This document shows positions 29,220-38,600 of a DNA stretch of 38,666 bases, one piece after another; positions within the stretch are counted from its first letter, which is position 1, and each line of letters starts with the position of its first letter. The notes under the pieces are model-generated. The model was not told the DNA's origin and did no database searches. It saw nothing but the letters and a program-made list of their open reading frames with translations. The stretch lies in contig MBPM02000277.1 of assembly GCA_001695595.3 (NCBI GenBank), positions 1 through 38,666 on the forward strand. Reading direction: 5' to 3'. The position numbers and the translations under genes were made by a program. This DNA comes from Plasmopara viticola (Eukaryota > Oomycota > Peronosporomycetes > Peronosporales > Peronosporaceae).

Positions 29220-29888
29220 ATGAGTTCAATTCCTGATTTTGGTGGGATGCTCCCAAAGGAGTTTAAAAAGAAATCGTTTGGAGTAAATGAAAAGCTTGGT
29301 ATTCAGAAGCTCTTCCGAATGATAGTTTTAGGCCCAAGCTTCTCTGGTAAATCAAATCTAGCTTTCCATATACTTAAAGAGTCTCCACACGTCTATAGTC
29401 ACTTACATATTATAGCTCGCAACCCTGATCAAGAGTTATACGATTACATCAAAGAGAAACTACAAGGGTTTGTAACGTTTTATGATCCAGATGCTCCTCC
29501 AAGTGTTGATGCTATCAAAGAGATTCCAAATGCTTTACAACTTGTTATTATTGATGATTATTCCAACGATAAGAAGCTTCAGAGAGATTTATTTAGTCAT
29601 TTCTTTACTCGAGGAAGACACAAAGGACTTTCAACAATTTTCATAGCTCATAGTTATTTTGCTACTGATAAAATGATCCGATTGAATTCTGAATACATAG
29701 CTATTCTAAAAGCAAATTCAAAACGCGATCTCCAGCTAATTTTGAAAGATTTTAATCTACCCGGAGTAAGTGAAGATGATATCTATAGGTATTACAAACA
29801 AGCAACATCTGAAAAGGGACAGATGTTGTTTATAGACTCTGTCAAGCAACAAATTCGGAAGAACTTTAAAGGTGAAGTTTTTAATTAA
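29220..29888 (+). CDS. FtsK/HerA-type genome-packaging ATPase (copy B)
   Basis: A 222-aa ATPase with Walker A GPSFSGKS (38-45), Walker B LVIIDD (108-113) and IFIAHS (140-145), identical to copy A as far as I can compare. It heads a same-strand series: ATPase, minor capsid, PX-like, small basic, W-rich. Each gene after it has its own TATA-like motif. Confidence 0.93.
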   Translation: MSSIPDFGGMLPKEFKKKSFGVNEKLGIQKLFRMIVLGPSFSGKSNLAFHILKESPHVYSHLHIIARNPDQELYDYIKEKLQGFVTFYDPDAPPSVDAIKEIPNALQLVIIDDYSNDKKLQRDLFSHFFTRGRHKGLSTIFIAHSYFATDKMIRLNSEYIAILKANSKRDLQLILKDFNLPGVSEDDIYRYYKQATSEKGQMLFIDSVKQQIRKNFKGEVFN

Positions 29889-29927
29889 AAATCTTTGCTC
29901 CAATATACTGGTGCGAAAAGCTTTGCT

Positions 29928-29938
29928 TTAATATAGAG
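29928..29938 (+). promoter_or_regulatory. Putative late promoter motif before minor capsid gene (copy B)
   Basis: TTAATATAGAG, 11 bp before ATG 29950. Confidence 0.5.
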
Positions 29939-29949
29939 TGGAAACAATT

Positions 29950-30819
29950 ATGACGAGCACTATCATTTTTAATCGTAATAACATTGTTTCCAATGGCTTG
30001 AATAATACATTTAGATTCAACTTTACTGGATCAAGCGTGAATTTCAAAAATCAAGAAATTGCTTTATCGAGCCTGCAAATGTACAATTCGCAATTCAATA
30101 TTAACGGGAGTTTGTATAGCAACAACACGTTTAGCGTTTTAGTTCCAACCGCAGCAACCTATCAAACGGTTTCCATTACGCTTCCAAATGGATACTATTC
30201 GTATGAAGATATATCAAACTACATCGAGTCTCAGTTAGTTAGTATCGGTGCATACTTGATTGATTCTCAAGGTAATAACGTTGTATATATCGCGATGAGA
30301 GAAAATGCAACGTACTATTCATGCGAAATTACTTGCTTAGCAACACCAACCTCTGTTCCAAGTGGATATTCACGTCCATCGACTGGTTTGTATTCATTAA
30401 CTGGAACAGGATTACCAACCGCCACTAATACTCCTCGAATCACTGTTTCAAACAACGGATTTTCAAATGTGATAGGATTTTCAGCTGGAACATATCCTTC
30501 AAGCATTCAAACAACAAATCAAGTCTTTTTGAGCAATACCTCCCCACAAGTTAATCCCGTCAGCAGTTATTTAATTCGTTCTAATCTCATTAACAATCGG
30601 GTTAGCACACCGCCTGATATTCTGACTTCGTTTAGTCCTCAAGGGACATCAATTGGTCAGTTGATCTCAATTCAGCCACCTGAATATCAGTGGCTTTCGA
30701 TTAACGATGGAGCATACAGCAATATTACTCTGAGTATCGTTGATCAAGACTTTAATAATGTTAAATTTGAAGACTCCAACTCGTTGATAATGCTATTAAT
30801 TCGTGACAGAAAACAATAA
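29950..30819 (+). CDS. Minor capsid (penton, single jelly-roll) protein (copy B)
   Basis: An intact 289-aa protein. ATG 29950 (MTSTIIF) is used because the open frame upstream offers only a GTG. Alternating short beta strands run throughout. The C-terminal part has PPDILTSF, then PPEYQWLSI, then LSIVDQDFN and LIMLLIRD, the order of conserved strands in polinton/virophage minor capsid proteins. It would build pentameric vertices of the virion. Between the ATPase and the PX-like gene, as in other polintons' morphogenesis modules. Confidence 0.85.
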   Translation: MTSTIIFNRNNIVSNGLNNTFRFNFTGSSVNFKNQEIALSSLQMYNSQFNINGSLYSNNTFSVLVPTAATYQTVSITLPNGYYSYEDISNYIESQLVSIGAYLIDSQGNNVVYIAMRENATYYSCEITCLATPTSVPSGYSRPSTGLYSLTGTGLPTATNTPRITVSNNGFSNVIGFSAGTYPSSIQTTNQVFLSNTSPQVNPVSSYLIRSNLINNRVSTPPDILTSFSPQGTSIGQLISIQPPEYQWLSINDGAYSNITLSIVDQDFNNVKFEDSNSLIMLLIRDRKQ

Positions 30820-30826
30820 TTGTAAT

Positions 30827-30837
30827 ATTATATAGAG
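30827..30837 (+). promoter_or_regulatory. Putative late promoter motif before PX-like gene (copy B)
   Basis: ATTATATAGAG, 21 bp before ATG 30859, starting 7 bp after the minor capsid stop. Confidence 0.45.
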
Positions 30838-30858
30838 CTGTGCTTAGAGAACTTCAAA

Positions 30859-32178
30859 ATGTTTCCGAATTTTAAATCTCTCCGTGATCGAAAAAATAAA
30901 TTGAAGCAACTCGCTGAGGAGAACAGTGCGGAGCTTCAATTAGCACGCATAAAGAATGATCGATACAAACTAACACAATGGGCTTCTGATCTGGATCAAA
31001 CGATAGATACTTCGACGCTTCAACAATTGCTAAGGAAAGTAGCCTCAACTGCATCGCAAGTAACTCCGTCAATGGTAACGATGGGAGTACAAGCAACACC
31101 TACAATGACTTCAGCGGGTATACAAGCCGCTCCATCTATGAGTTCAACGGGCGTACAATCAGCTCCATCTATGACTTCAACAGGTATGCAGGCAGTACCG
31201 GTAATGACACCAACGGATAGTCAATATGATTTAGCTGATATTGGAGATGAGGAAGACTCCTTGAGTGATATTGATGATACACAGAGTACATATGACTTTG
31301 GGACTCAAGTTGAAGCAAATGATTTCAACTTTCAAAAAAATGCTCGAGACAAAATAATTGATCAATACACCATTAACCCAACTATTATCAAAAGAAAAGT
31401 TAATCCGATTCTAAATTCTGGTACTCCAGATAAAAACGTATATATTGGGACGGATGGTAAATTATTTAATGTAAATAACGGAAAGTTAGCAAACAAAGCA
31501 CTAAATAAATATGATTGGGTTGCAACGTATGATTACTTATTGAATCTTATTGACATTGAGACAAAAGATACTGCTATTGGCTCGTCACATCAGTTTGGAT
31601 TCAACATTGAGTCTGGAGCATATGAAGTACTTCGTGATATTTTGATGAACAATACCTTTCCAGAAGGTACTAGATTACCTATTCCATATAAGAAGGGAAG
31701 AAACCCACACGGTGGCTATATTCCAGTAAATGGAGGTTATCGAGTGAAATTAATGGACGGAAACTTGAAAGTTTTTGATGGTGATCGAGCAAAATCTAAC
31801 AGCCAAGTCTCATGGGAATCTACACTTGATATGTATATCAAATTTTTGAAGCAAAATAACATCTCAATCAATCAATCACCTATGTTTATAAATCCTGATT
31901 CAAGTACCTACGCTAACAGTATTACTAATATTCAACCAGTAGATCCAAATGAAAAGGTTATTTCAGATAGCAATAATCAAGTGAAAGATATTCTTATCAG
32001 ATTATACAATGGCAATCCTTGGTTAGCGGATGAGAAGGTATTTCTTGAAGGGCCAAAGATAGGGAAGAAAACATATTACCTTGGTGAATATGCAGCAATC
32101 ATGAGTAAGAAACAGAAGGAAATTAGTCCGTCTATAAAGAGTCGTGTTGATAAAATGCTAATTGGCTTGGAGCGCTAA
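30859..32178 (+). CDS. PX-like virion protein (copy B)
   Basis: A 439-aa protein. Residues 1-60 form a charged coiled coil (KSLRDRKNKLKQLAEENS). Residues 68-118 hold five degenerate decapeptides of the form GVQAxPxMTS. An acidic stretch (DLADIGDEEDSLSDIDD) follows, and then a globular domain of 300 residues with PYKKGRNPHGG and PWLADEKVF. I do not recognise a named domain; by size and position it matches the conserved unknown virion-cluster protein of polintons (PX type). The frame stops at LIGLER, but the -1 phase stays open to 32423 in both copies. Confidence 0.65.
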   Translation: MFPNFKSLRDRKNKLKQLAEENSAELQLARIKNDRYKLTQWASDLDQTIDTSTLQQLLRKVASTASQVTPSMVTMGVQATPTMTSAGIQAAPSMSSTGVQSAPSMTSTGMQAVPVMTPTDSQYDLADIGDEEDSLSDIDDTQSTYDFGTQVEANDFNFQKNARDKIIDQYTINPTIIKRKVNPILNSGTPDKNVYIGTDGKLFNVNNGKLANKALNKYDWVATYDYLLNLIDIETKDTAIGSSHQFGFNIESGAYEVLRDILMNNTFPEGTRLPIPYKKGRNPHGGYIPVNGGYRVKLMDGNLKVFDGDRAKSNSQVSWESTLDMYIKFLKQNNISINQSPMFINPDSSTYANSITNIQPVDPNEKVISDSNNQVKDILIRLYNGNPWLADEKVFLEGPKIGKKTYYLGEYAAIMSKKQKEISPSIKSRVDKMLIGLER

Positions 32179-32279
32179 ACTACATTGTTGATAAATATGG
32201 TGACCGTCTTGTATCGGAGGATATTACACTAAAGTCAGTCAATCCAAAACGATTTCAAAGAGCCCTCTCGATTGACTCC

Positions 32280-32423
32280 ATGAGTGGTTTTGGTGTTGCA
32301 GGCGTTAAAGGACGTCGAAGCATTCTAAAACATGAATTCGATAAACTTCAAGGTGCTCGTGGTTTAGGTAATGATAATCGTCGTTTGGAAAGAGAATTAA
32401 AATTGATTCGGCGAGCTTTTTGA
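32280..32423 (+). CDS. 47-aa frame, possible C-terminal part of PX-like protein (copy B)
   Basis: Lies in the -1 phase open from 32154 to the stop at 32421-32423; first ATG at 32280 (MSGFG). Basic, ends RRAF. Codon choice resembles the upstream gene over all 89 codons, not only after the ATG, which favours an original C-terminal extension. Confidence 0.45.
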   Translation: MSGFGVAGVKGRRSILKHEFDKLQGARGLGNDNRRLERELKLIRRAF

Positions 32424-32436
32424 TTGACTTTAATAT

Positions 32437-32663
32437 ATGATGCATTCGAAAATTATTAAAGTGCGATATCCAAACCTTAGAGGTAACTCAATTAAATCAG
32501 CTGCTCATACTAATCAAGAAAGATTACTAAAAACACTAAATCATTTAATGATCAAAGAGAGTACTAACGGTTCGAGTAAAGAGAAAACTATGATGAAAGG
32601 ATCAGGAATTGAAGGTTCGAGGGCTTCCACTAAAAATAAAAACCCAAGACATTTGCATTGTAG
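32437..32663 (+). pseudogene. 75-aa basic protein, fused by frameshift (copy B)
   Basis: Counterpart of 6163-6390. One A is missing in the run near 32640, so the native stop (32661-32663) is out of frame and the frame runs on through the intergenic region into the W-rich gene, giving a 275-codon fusion (32437-33264). The linker includes NFLKFLLFLEIYIF, a hydrophobic stretch that is translated non-coding DNA and not a real membrane segment. Confidence 0.55.
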
Positions 32664-32730
32664 AGCTGAACATTTATTTAATTTTTTGAAATTCCTTTTA
32701 TTTCTTGAAATATACATATTTTATGCAAAT

Positions 32731-33264
32731 ATGAACTCTTACGTTTCGGTCAGTTGTGACGAGTTAACAGATGCTCAAAAAAAGAAGTTTCTAAAGACAT
32801 TGAAAGTATCGTTCACTGCTTCTCAGGTTAAAGGCTCTTCAAAGAAGTTAGCCCTTCATCCAGAAAACGCGAAATGGAAAAAGGCTGCTCAAGCTGGGAA
32901 AGGAGTATCAATTGTGCTTTCACCAGGTGAAATTGCTGCATCGCTAAATATGGATGGAGATGCTCTTACGGGCTCTGGAATGAGTGGAGGGTCGCTATGG
33001 AGTTGGATCAAAGATAAAGCATGGCCTTGGTTGAAAGAGAATGTTTGGCCTGTAGTTAAACCATTAGTGTCTGGTGTTGTTGATCAAGGCGCTCAAGCGC
33101 TTGGAGCCTATACTGGGCAGCCTGGTTTAGTAAACGCTGTTCGTGGTGAGGTAAAGAATCTAACTGGTGTTGGTATGCCAAAAAAAGGATCCCCTGAGAT
33201 GAAAGCTAAGATGGCTAAACTACGCTCAATGCGAAAGACTGGAGGATCTTTCAGATTGTCATAA
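32731..33264 (+). CDS. W-rich small virion-type protein (copy B)
   Basis: A 177-aa protein from ATG 32731 (MNSYVSVSCDE). The N-terminal 60 residues are basic (TDAQKKKFLKTLKV). A Gly/Ser segment with LTGSG and MSGGS lies at about 104-113, then Trp-rich helix SLWSWIKDKAWPWLKENVW, a Val/Gly/Ala stretch, LTGVG near 152, and a Lys/Met-rich end. The three Gly motifs fit the adenovirus-protease consensus. I infer a precursor of a minor, possibly membrane-active, virion protein. Its full C-terminus is kept here and lost in copy A. Confidence 0.65.
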   Translation: MNSYVSVSCDELTDAQKKKFLKTLKVSFTASQVKGSSKKLALHPENAKWKKAAQAGKGVSIVLSPGEIAASLNMDGDALTGSGMSGGSLWSWIKDKAWPWLKENVWPVVKPLVSGVVDQGAQALGAYTGQPGLVNAVRGEVKNLTGVGMPKKGSPEMKAKMAKLRSMRKTGGSFRLS

Positions 33265-33265
33265 A

Positions 33266-33661
33266 TCACCAGTATCTACTTGTGTAGGGATGACATAAGT
33301 CATTTCTTTCATATAGAAGTTTTCTATATTTTTTTTCGATTTCATCAAACGGAACATTGAAGACATCCTCTAAGCGAGATTGGTACCGTCTATCAGCAAT
33401 TAGATACTTGAATTTCATATACGGATTTATTTGAATCAATTGATGCTTGATGAGGTCGAATTCGTTGATCGTGTTAATCTGACGTTTATATATTTGTAGT
33501 TCCTTGTTTTTCTCAGCGAGTATTCTATTCTTCTTATGAATAATAGATAGTTCCTTCTTATACATTTGTATTTGAATGATGTTATGGTGTTGAGTGCAGT
33601 AATCACCCTTTTTTGCTTCTCTGGTGCATTGTGTTTGTTTTTTGGTGATGTATTTACACAT
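33266..33661 (-). CDS. Zinc-finger/coiled-coil small protein (copy B)
   Basis: Identical in length (131 aa) to copy A. Cys2, Cys12, Cys22 and His25 form a probable zinc site, followed by a coiled coil. The frame extends upstream to 33775 without a stop, but that part is the integrase C-terminus in another phase, so ATG 33661 is preferred. It starts 4 bp after the integrase stop and ends 1 bp from the convergent W-rich gene. Confidence 0.75.
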   Translation of the reverse strand: MCKYITKKQTQCTREAKKGDYCTQHHNIIQIQMYKKELSIIHKKNRILAEKNKELQIYKRQINTINEFDLIKHQLIQINPYMKFKYLIADRRYQSRLEDVFNVPFDEIEKKYRKLLYERNDLCHPYTSRYW

Positions 33662-33665
33662 CTTC

Positions 33666-34760
33666 TCATCTATATTTAGACCAATATTGTTTCTCCACTG
33701 TTGACATTCTGTTCTTGTTAACCAATCTGAGATTGTCTTGTGGCTCCCAAGTGTTGAAGCTGTCGTCATATCCAACCCATTTGACTAGATACTTGTGCTT
33801 ACCATTCTTTAGTGTTTTATGATCAACAATCTTGCTAACCTCCCAGATTTGATTATTTTCAATCGCTGCTTCTGATTGTTCTGCTTTTACAATTTTCAAG
33901 TCATTAATTGGTTTGTATAGGACATGATTATTCTTTGATTTAATACGCATCTTTAATCCATCTAATCCAATTACTTCGTACACGGCCTTTGAAAATCTCG
34001 CACCTTCTTTTTCAAATGGCTTCGGATTCAAGCGATAACGTACAATAGAACCAGTTGGAATGCCTTTTTGTACTTGCTTAACCACTCGTTTGTTGTGTTC
34101 AATTTCGTCAAAAATAACCCTCCCTTCCATTTCATTTGGTGTAGCATTTATGGATGAATGAGTGGTATTGTTGTAGTTAGCGATAGCATCATTTAAAAGC
34201 TTTTGTGTAAGCTTCTTAAATCCCATAGTATCCTGCATCTTTGTTAGTCTTGCCTTGATCGTTCGAATAAAGCGATCTATCTTTCCAAGCACTGTATGAT
34301 CTCCTGGAATAGAATTAGCATGAGTAATTGAATTTCTATCAAAAAACTTTTCGACCGTTTGATTTGTGAATTCAGATCCATTATCCGACATCAATGCTGA
34401 CACTTTATGCTCTGTAATGAATTGATCGATAGCTTTTTGAACCGTAGCCGCTTGTTTGTTTTTCAATAATTTTGCGTATCCAATTCGGCTGTTAATATTA
34501 ACCGTTATCAATATAGGTTGCTTCTTCCAGAATGCAAGATCCATTTGCCATTCGTTGGGATTATTGCTTGTGATTTTGAATTCGGGATACTTTTTATTCT
34601 GATTTGAATATTGTTGAATGCTACTTTGTGTCTTATACCATTCTTTGACTTGTTTTAACGTTATATTTTTATCAATTGCTTTTGCTTTTTGGTATAGCTT
34701 AGTTGCACCTATGAATCCCGTTTTTGGATCATAATAGAGCTGAGTAAGTAGAGAGTCCAT
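33666..34760 (-). CDS. Retroviral-type integrase with chromodomain (copy B)
   Basis: An intact 364-aa enzyme that would insert the element into the chromosome. Residues 1-50 are the helical N-terminal domain with the [15 protein letters not shown] motif seen in Maverick integrases. Core acidic residues are Asp74 (QMDLAFW), Asp126 (MSDNGSEF) and, at exact D-35 spacing, Asp162 (GKIDRF), where the family usually has Glu. The chromodomain is at 305-346 ([27 protein letters not shown]) and would guide insertion to modified chromatin. It lies 6 bp after PolB and 4 bp before the zinc-finger gene. Intact although PolB upstream is broken. Confidence 0.93.
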   Translation of the reverse strand: MDSLLTQLYYDPKTGFIGATKLYQKAKAIDKNITLKQVKEWYKTQSSIQQYSNQNKKYPEFKITSNNPNEWQMDLAFWKKQPILITVNINSRIGYAKLLKNKQAATVQKAIDQFITEHKVSALMSDNGSEFTNQTVEKFFDRNSITHANSIPGDHTVLGKIDRFIRTIKARLTKMQDTMGFKKLTQKLLNDAIANYNNTTHSSINATPNEMEGRVIFDEIEHNKRVVKQVQKGIPTGSIVRYRLNPKPFEKEGARFSKAVYEVIGLDGLKMRIKSKNNHVLYKPINDLKIVKAEQSEAAIENNQIWEVSKIVDHKTLKNGKHKYLVKWVGYDDSFNTWEPQDNLRLVNKNRMSTVEKQYWSKYR

Positions 34761-34766
34761 ATTATA

Positions 34767-37700
34767 CTATTTGAATGATAATTTTCGTTTGAAATTTAAC
34801 GTTGTAGTTACACGTTGAGTTTTATTATTAATTTTAATTGGACATACATCACTCAAATCAAATTCTAATTCCTCACCATTATAGAGTTCCAAATATTTTT
34901 TGTAGGTATCATTTTCAAGAAGCTTTGATGGGATGCCTTTACATCTGATATGAAAACCTTCTACATCATTACCATCGCAAGCAAGTATATCCAAATAACT
35001 CTTCTTACCAAGAAAGATAGATTCTTTAGCATAGATATTACCTTCTGATCCTTCAAGATCGAAATCGACGTGAAATTGTCCCATTTGCTTACCAATTAAC
35101 TCTTTGTTATACTTTTGTCTAAAAGCATCTGCAAGTCTACTGACAGCATCGTAATCGATGTGCATAGAGTCTGTGTCCTGGTACCATATCTTAGCATCAA
35201 TATCTTCTGCTAAGCACATCACTGTATTCATAATATGTTTACTACTATCCAATACTTGTACTCCTAGATGAGCTGGGCTAAAATGTTCTGATAATGCCTT
35301 GTGCTCTTCAAACAATGCTAAATCATCTGTAATTGGTGTTCTAGAGATCATCTTATTAATATTTTTGATAGTATATTCAAGAATACTTTTCTCATCACTA
35401 ACCAAAACCTTTTGCTTAACAATTGGCTTTTGAATTAGTTTACCATACGCTGAATTCATTAATAATTTGATACCGTTTTGAAGTGGATTGCCTTCTTTTT
35501 TTAATTTCAGTCGCTCCTCAAATAGTGATTTGATTGTCAATACAATTTGATTATTGAATCCTTCATTCCAATAAACACCTTCCATAATTGAAATTTTAAC
35601 ATCCTGGAATTCAATAATATCTTCAAGCGCTTGTTTACCAACAATCATTGTCTTACCAATAATATCATTTGTGAAGTTTCTAGCTCCATTTTCATAGAAG
35701 CTCAACAATGGAAAGTGTCGTTTCTTACCAATTGACTCAAATTTTACGCGAGCAATATAGTAGTCAGCATTATTTGGAATTGTATTTTGGAACCATTTAG
35801 GTTTTCCTCTAATATATCCATCGAGTTCAGATTGTCCTGATGGATACAGAGATACAGCATCAAAATCTGCAAGCTTATGTTGTATATGGTGTTTCTCGTT
35901 GTCTCGAGTCATAACACGACCACCAACAATTGCATCGCGAACGAATGCTAGAACGTTTCCATTCATTGCATAACAATCATCAAAGCAACCCTCATTATGT
36001 TGAATAGCATATGCTAATGAAGGCATTGACATAAAGCGATACACATCAATATTAAATCGATCAATAAACATTTTTCTAAACGCCTCAAAACAGTTTCGTA
36101 GAACATCAACATCTCTCTCACAATAGTGAATAGCATACTTTTCACAATCGAAATATTTATCATCACAAGCATTGATTTTAGTAGCATTAGCTATTAGTGT
36201 TTCTTTTTCCTCATAGTAATCTAATAGATCCATTGGCCAAAGTAGTCGGTGATTATATTTGCAAACCAATTTATGTGGAAAGCACTCTTTTTCTAGTGCC
36301 ATATCATTGCACGATGATTTAAACATTTCGGGCATATCTGCTAATTTACTAGCAATGAAACTCATAGTATCTTTAATAACAATCTCACGACCATAGAAAA
36401 ATCCATGAGCCTGCTTTAATTTTGTTCCACATTCAATCAGATTTGTATCATTTTTCCGATATGATAAGTGTCTAAGGATAAATCGACAGTCAAAACCTGC
36501 ATTGTGAGCCCAAAGTAGATTACGACTCTTCTAGGTAAGTCACTTAAAAACTTTAATTCACATCCAATTCCATAAAAGCTTTTTGTTTTACTAAATTGAA
36601 TAGCATTGCTTTCAGTCTTACGACCGATGCAATATGATACACAATAAGGAATATGTTCATTATTTTCAACCAGAGTTTCAAAATCAAAATAAATAACATT
36701 ATATTCATTAACCTCCACCCATTTTCCTTTTCCCTCGTCATCTTTAGTAATCTGTTTAAAGGAGCGCGACCAACATTCAAAGCCATTTCATCCTTTTCTC
36801 CATTTGAATTTACTCTGCCAATTGCTTTGAAAGCACTTGCATTAAAATCCACTTCAGTTAAAGATTCAATCTTTTGATAGTTATTATTTAATAACTCGGG
36901 TACGTTGGTTTGTGTAATTGGATCTAATAGTGTTTCACGATGATGATATAGATAACTGATTACCTCATAACTGTCAAGTAATTTAATGCGATTGGATTTA
37001 AAGGATGATTTTCCCTTTTTAACTATAAAATCAGCTCGCTGATGTTGTTCAACTAATTTAGGATTATCAAGAGCTGCTTTGGTAATGTTAGTTGGTTTGA
37101 TAGCAAATAGATGCTGTCCAACAGAACCTAATTGTATAAGATTTTCAGTTTTAACTCCGTAGACAGAAATGTTGTTATCAACTCTACCTGTATTAATCTT
37201 TGGATAGTATTGTTTCACTGAGATGTAAAGGTTGAATGCATTAGCTGTCTTGCGAATGAAATCAACAGTAGCACCTGAATTGAACATTGTTTGTGAGATA
37301 CTTTTTACGATTGTTTCATCAACACCAGCTTGAGTTAGAGCAAATAGAAAGCAAGGTGTTTCTCTTTGCTCTTTATATGAATTTTCTTCCCAATCATCAT
37401 AATAAACTTGAAAATCATTTAAATTGTAATTTGCTTTAGTTAGATAACGAAAGAAATTCTTTCTCTCAGATCGAGAGTGCTTTGGATTGTTCAACCATTC
37501 GATTTCAACTGTTGATGTTGGAATAATGTCTAATTCAATATCAGCCCCGGAACTATATTGATTCTCTTCAGTGATATATAGATTATCGATATTAATTAGT
37601 CTATCTTGTAGATGATATGTTTTCAAAACGGATCCATTCTCACCTTTAAAATGCAGTAAAAGTTTCTTATCGGCTGGAGCTACAATGTCTTTGCGGATAC

Positions 37701-37959
37701 GCTCGAAACGATTCAATTGCATTTCAACTTTACCTGTTGTTTTATTGACAGCTTTTAAACTAGCTGTGTCATTGTTTAGCTTAACCTTACGGAGTGTCTT
37801 CACAATTGTTTTTACTTTGCTTTGTTTGAATGTATTGACAACCTTCTCCATAGTGGAGGTTTTCATTTTCCAATTAACATCTAGGTTGTGGGTCTTAGCA
37901 AACTTATAGAGGTCGCTGCGGGTCTTTTGAGCCTTCTTTAGATTATTCGAGACTGGCAT
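34767..37959 (-). pseudogene. polB: Protein-primed family B DNA polymerase (copy B)
   Basis: About 1065 codons from ATG 37959 (MPVSNNLKK). The N-terminal 400 residues are continuous here, unlike copy A, and are basic with no recognised fold. One T is missing near 36757 and one G near 36530. These separate the N-terminal part, the exonuclease region (FDFETL near 36670) and the rest. From 36365 to 34767 the frame holds motif A (DFDAVSLYPS), motif B (NSAYGK) and motif C (YQDTDS), with the last Exo motif (YCERDVD). The breaks differ from those in copy A. Confidence 0.93.
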
Positions 37960-38058
37960 TTTGAAAATGTTTATATATACTAAGTAAAACGTAATTCAAG
38001 ATGACAATGTCTTTGTATATATAGTGATTAACATTGTTTGTAAGCAAAAAAAATATTA

Positions 38059-38241
38059 TTAGTCAGTAGTTTGGTTGATTAGTTTTTTAGCTAAATATTT
38101 CTGTTTCCTTTCTTCTCGATGTGTTTGATCATACTCTTTTTGCTTCCGTAGGATTTTCTCTCGGTTCTTTTGATAGTAGCGCTTCTTTGCTGCGATTATT
38201 GATTCCTTGTTCTTCTGATAAAGCTCTTGAGTGTAAACCAT
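38059..38241 (-). CDS. Small basic coiled-coil protein (copy B)
   Basis: 60 aa starting MVYTQELYQKNKES, with about 45% charged residues. Repeats of the type KKRYYQKNREKILRK predict a single amphipathic or coiled-coil helix. Similar segments are common in large DNA viruses and phages. It is the outermost gene, just inside the TIR, and TATA-like TATACTATATAG precedes it. Function unknown. Confidence 0.6.
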   Translation of the reverse strand: MVYTQELYQKNKESIIAAKKRYYQKNREKILRKQKEYDQTHREERKQKYLAKKLINQTTD

Positions 38242-38270
38242 TTTGTTATCTTTTTATCTTCTTATCTTGT

Positions 38271-38429
38271 TATACTATATAGAAAGATAATTCAGGATAA
38301 CAATTTAATTAATTCAAGATCGCATGGTTATGCAAATTAGAATTTTCTGACAGGGGGTACCCTTGATGCTTTTGAGTAAACTAATGATACTCTCAGAGCG
38401 TCTGATAGGTTCGATTGAAGGCTCTGGGT
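38271..38429 (-). repeat. Outer TIR of copy B
   Basis: Contains 38271-38304 and 38378-38429, both identical to blocks of the inner TIR of copy A. The 73 nt between them (with CAGGGGGTACCCTTG, an inverted-repeat-like segment) are absent from that inner TIR but present in the outer end of copy A. Confidence 0.85.
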
Positions 38430-38600
38430 GGTTTGTGTGCTTTAGTGTTTTCTACCCATCGATACCATAGGATGGGGCTTGTCAAAATTAGATTTTTTAT
38501 TTTTTTTTCTGTTTCTAATAGTGTAGGGATGGGGGCCAATGAGTGTGTTTATAAAGAGTGGTTAGGTTTGGGTGCAAATGTCGCTTTATCATCATATACT
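38430..38600 (-). repeat. Outer flank shared with 260-421
   Basis: Beyond the TIR the two outer ends stay alignable for about 165 bp at roughly 85% by eye (shared GGTTAGGTTTGGGTGCAAATG and CTACCCATCGATACCATAG). Similarity ends near CATATACT. It has no match at the inner end. The last 66 bases of the window are unique. Confidence 0.75.

Larger units (their letters stand above)
20401..38429 (-). mobile_element. Maverick/Polinton copy B, inner end truncated
   Basis: Inverted copy of the same element with its outer TIR at 38271-38429. The inner end is cut inside the DUF3820-like gene and joined directly to the LRR gene fragment, losing 135 bp including the inner TIR. It is less decayed than copy A: integrase, zinc-finger protein, minor capsid, ATPase, protease, 129-aa protein and CRN are open. 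PolB, fibre and major capsid are broken. Confidence 0.88.

Noticed and set aside
32146..32160. Programmed -1 frameshift site in the PX-like gene
   Set aside because: No X XXY YYZ heptamer in the right phase and no evident downstream pseudoknot; an inherited mutation is simpler. Kept only as an open finding.
260..38600. Inverted repeat as a simple assembly or chimeric-read artefact
   Set aside because: The arms differ by many indels, a swapped CRN block and different inner ends. A fold-back read would be near-identical. Long-read confirmation would still be useful.
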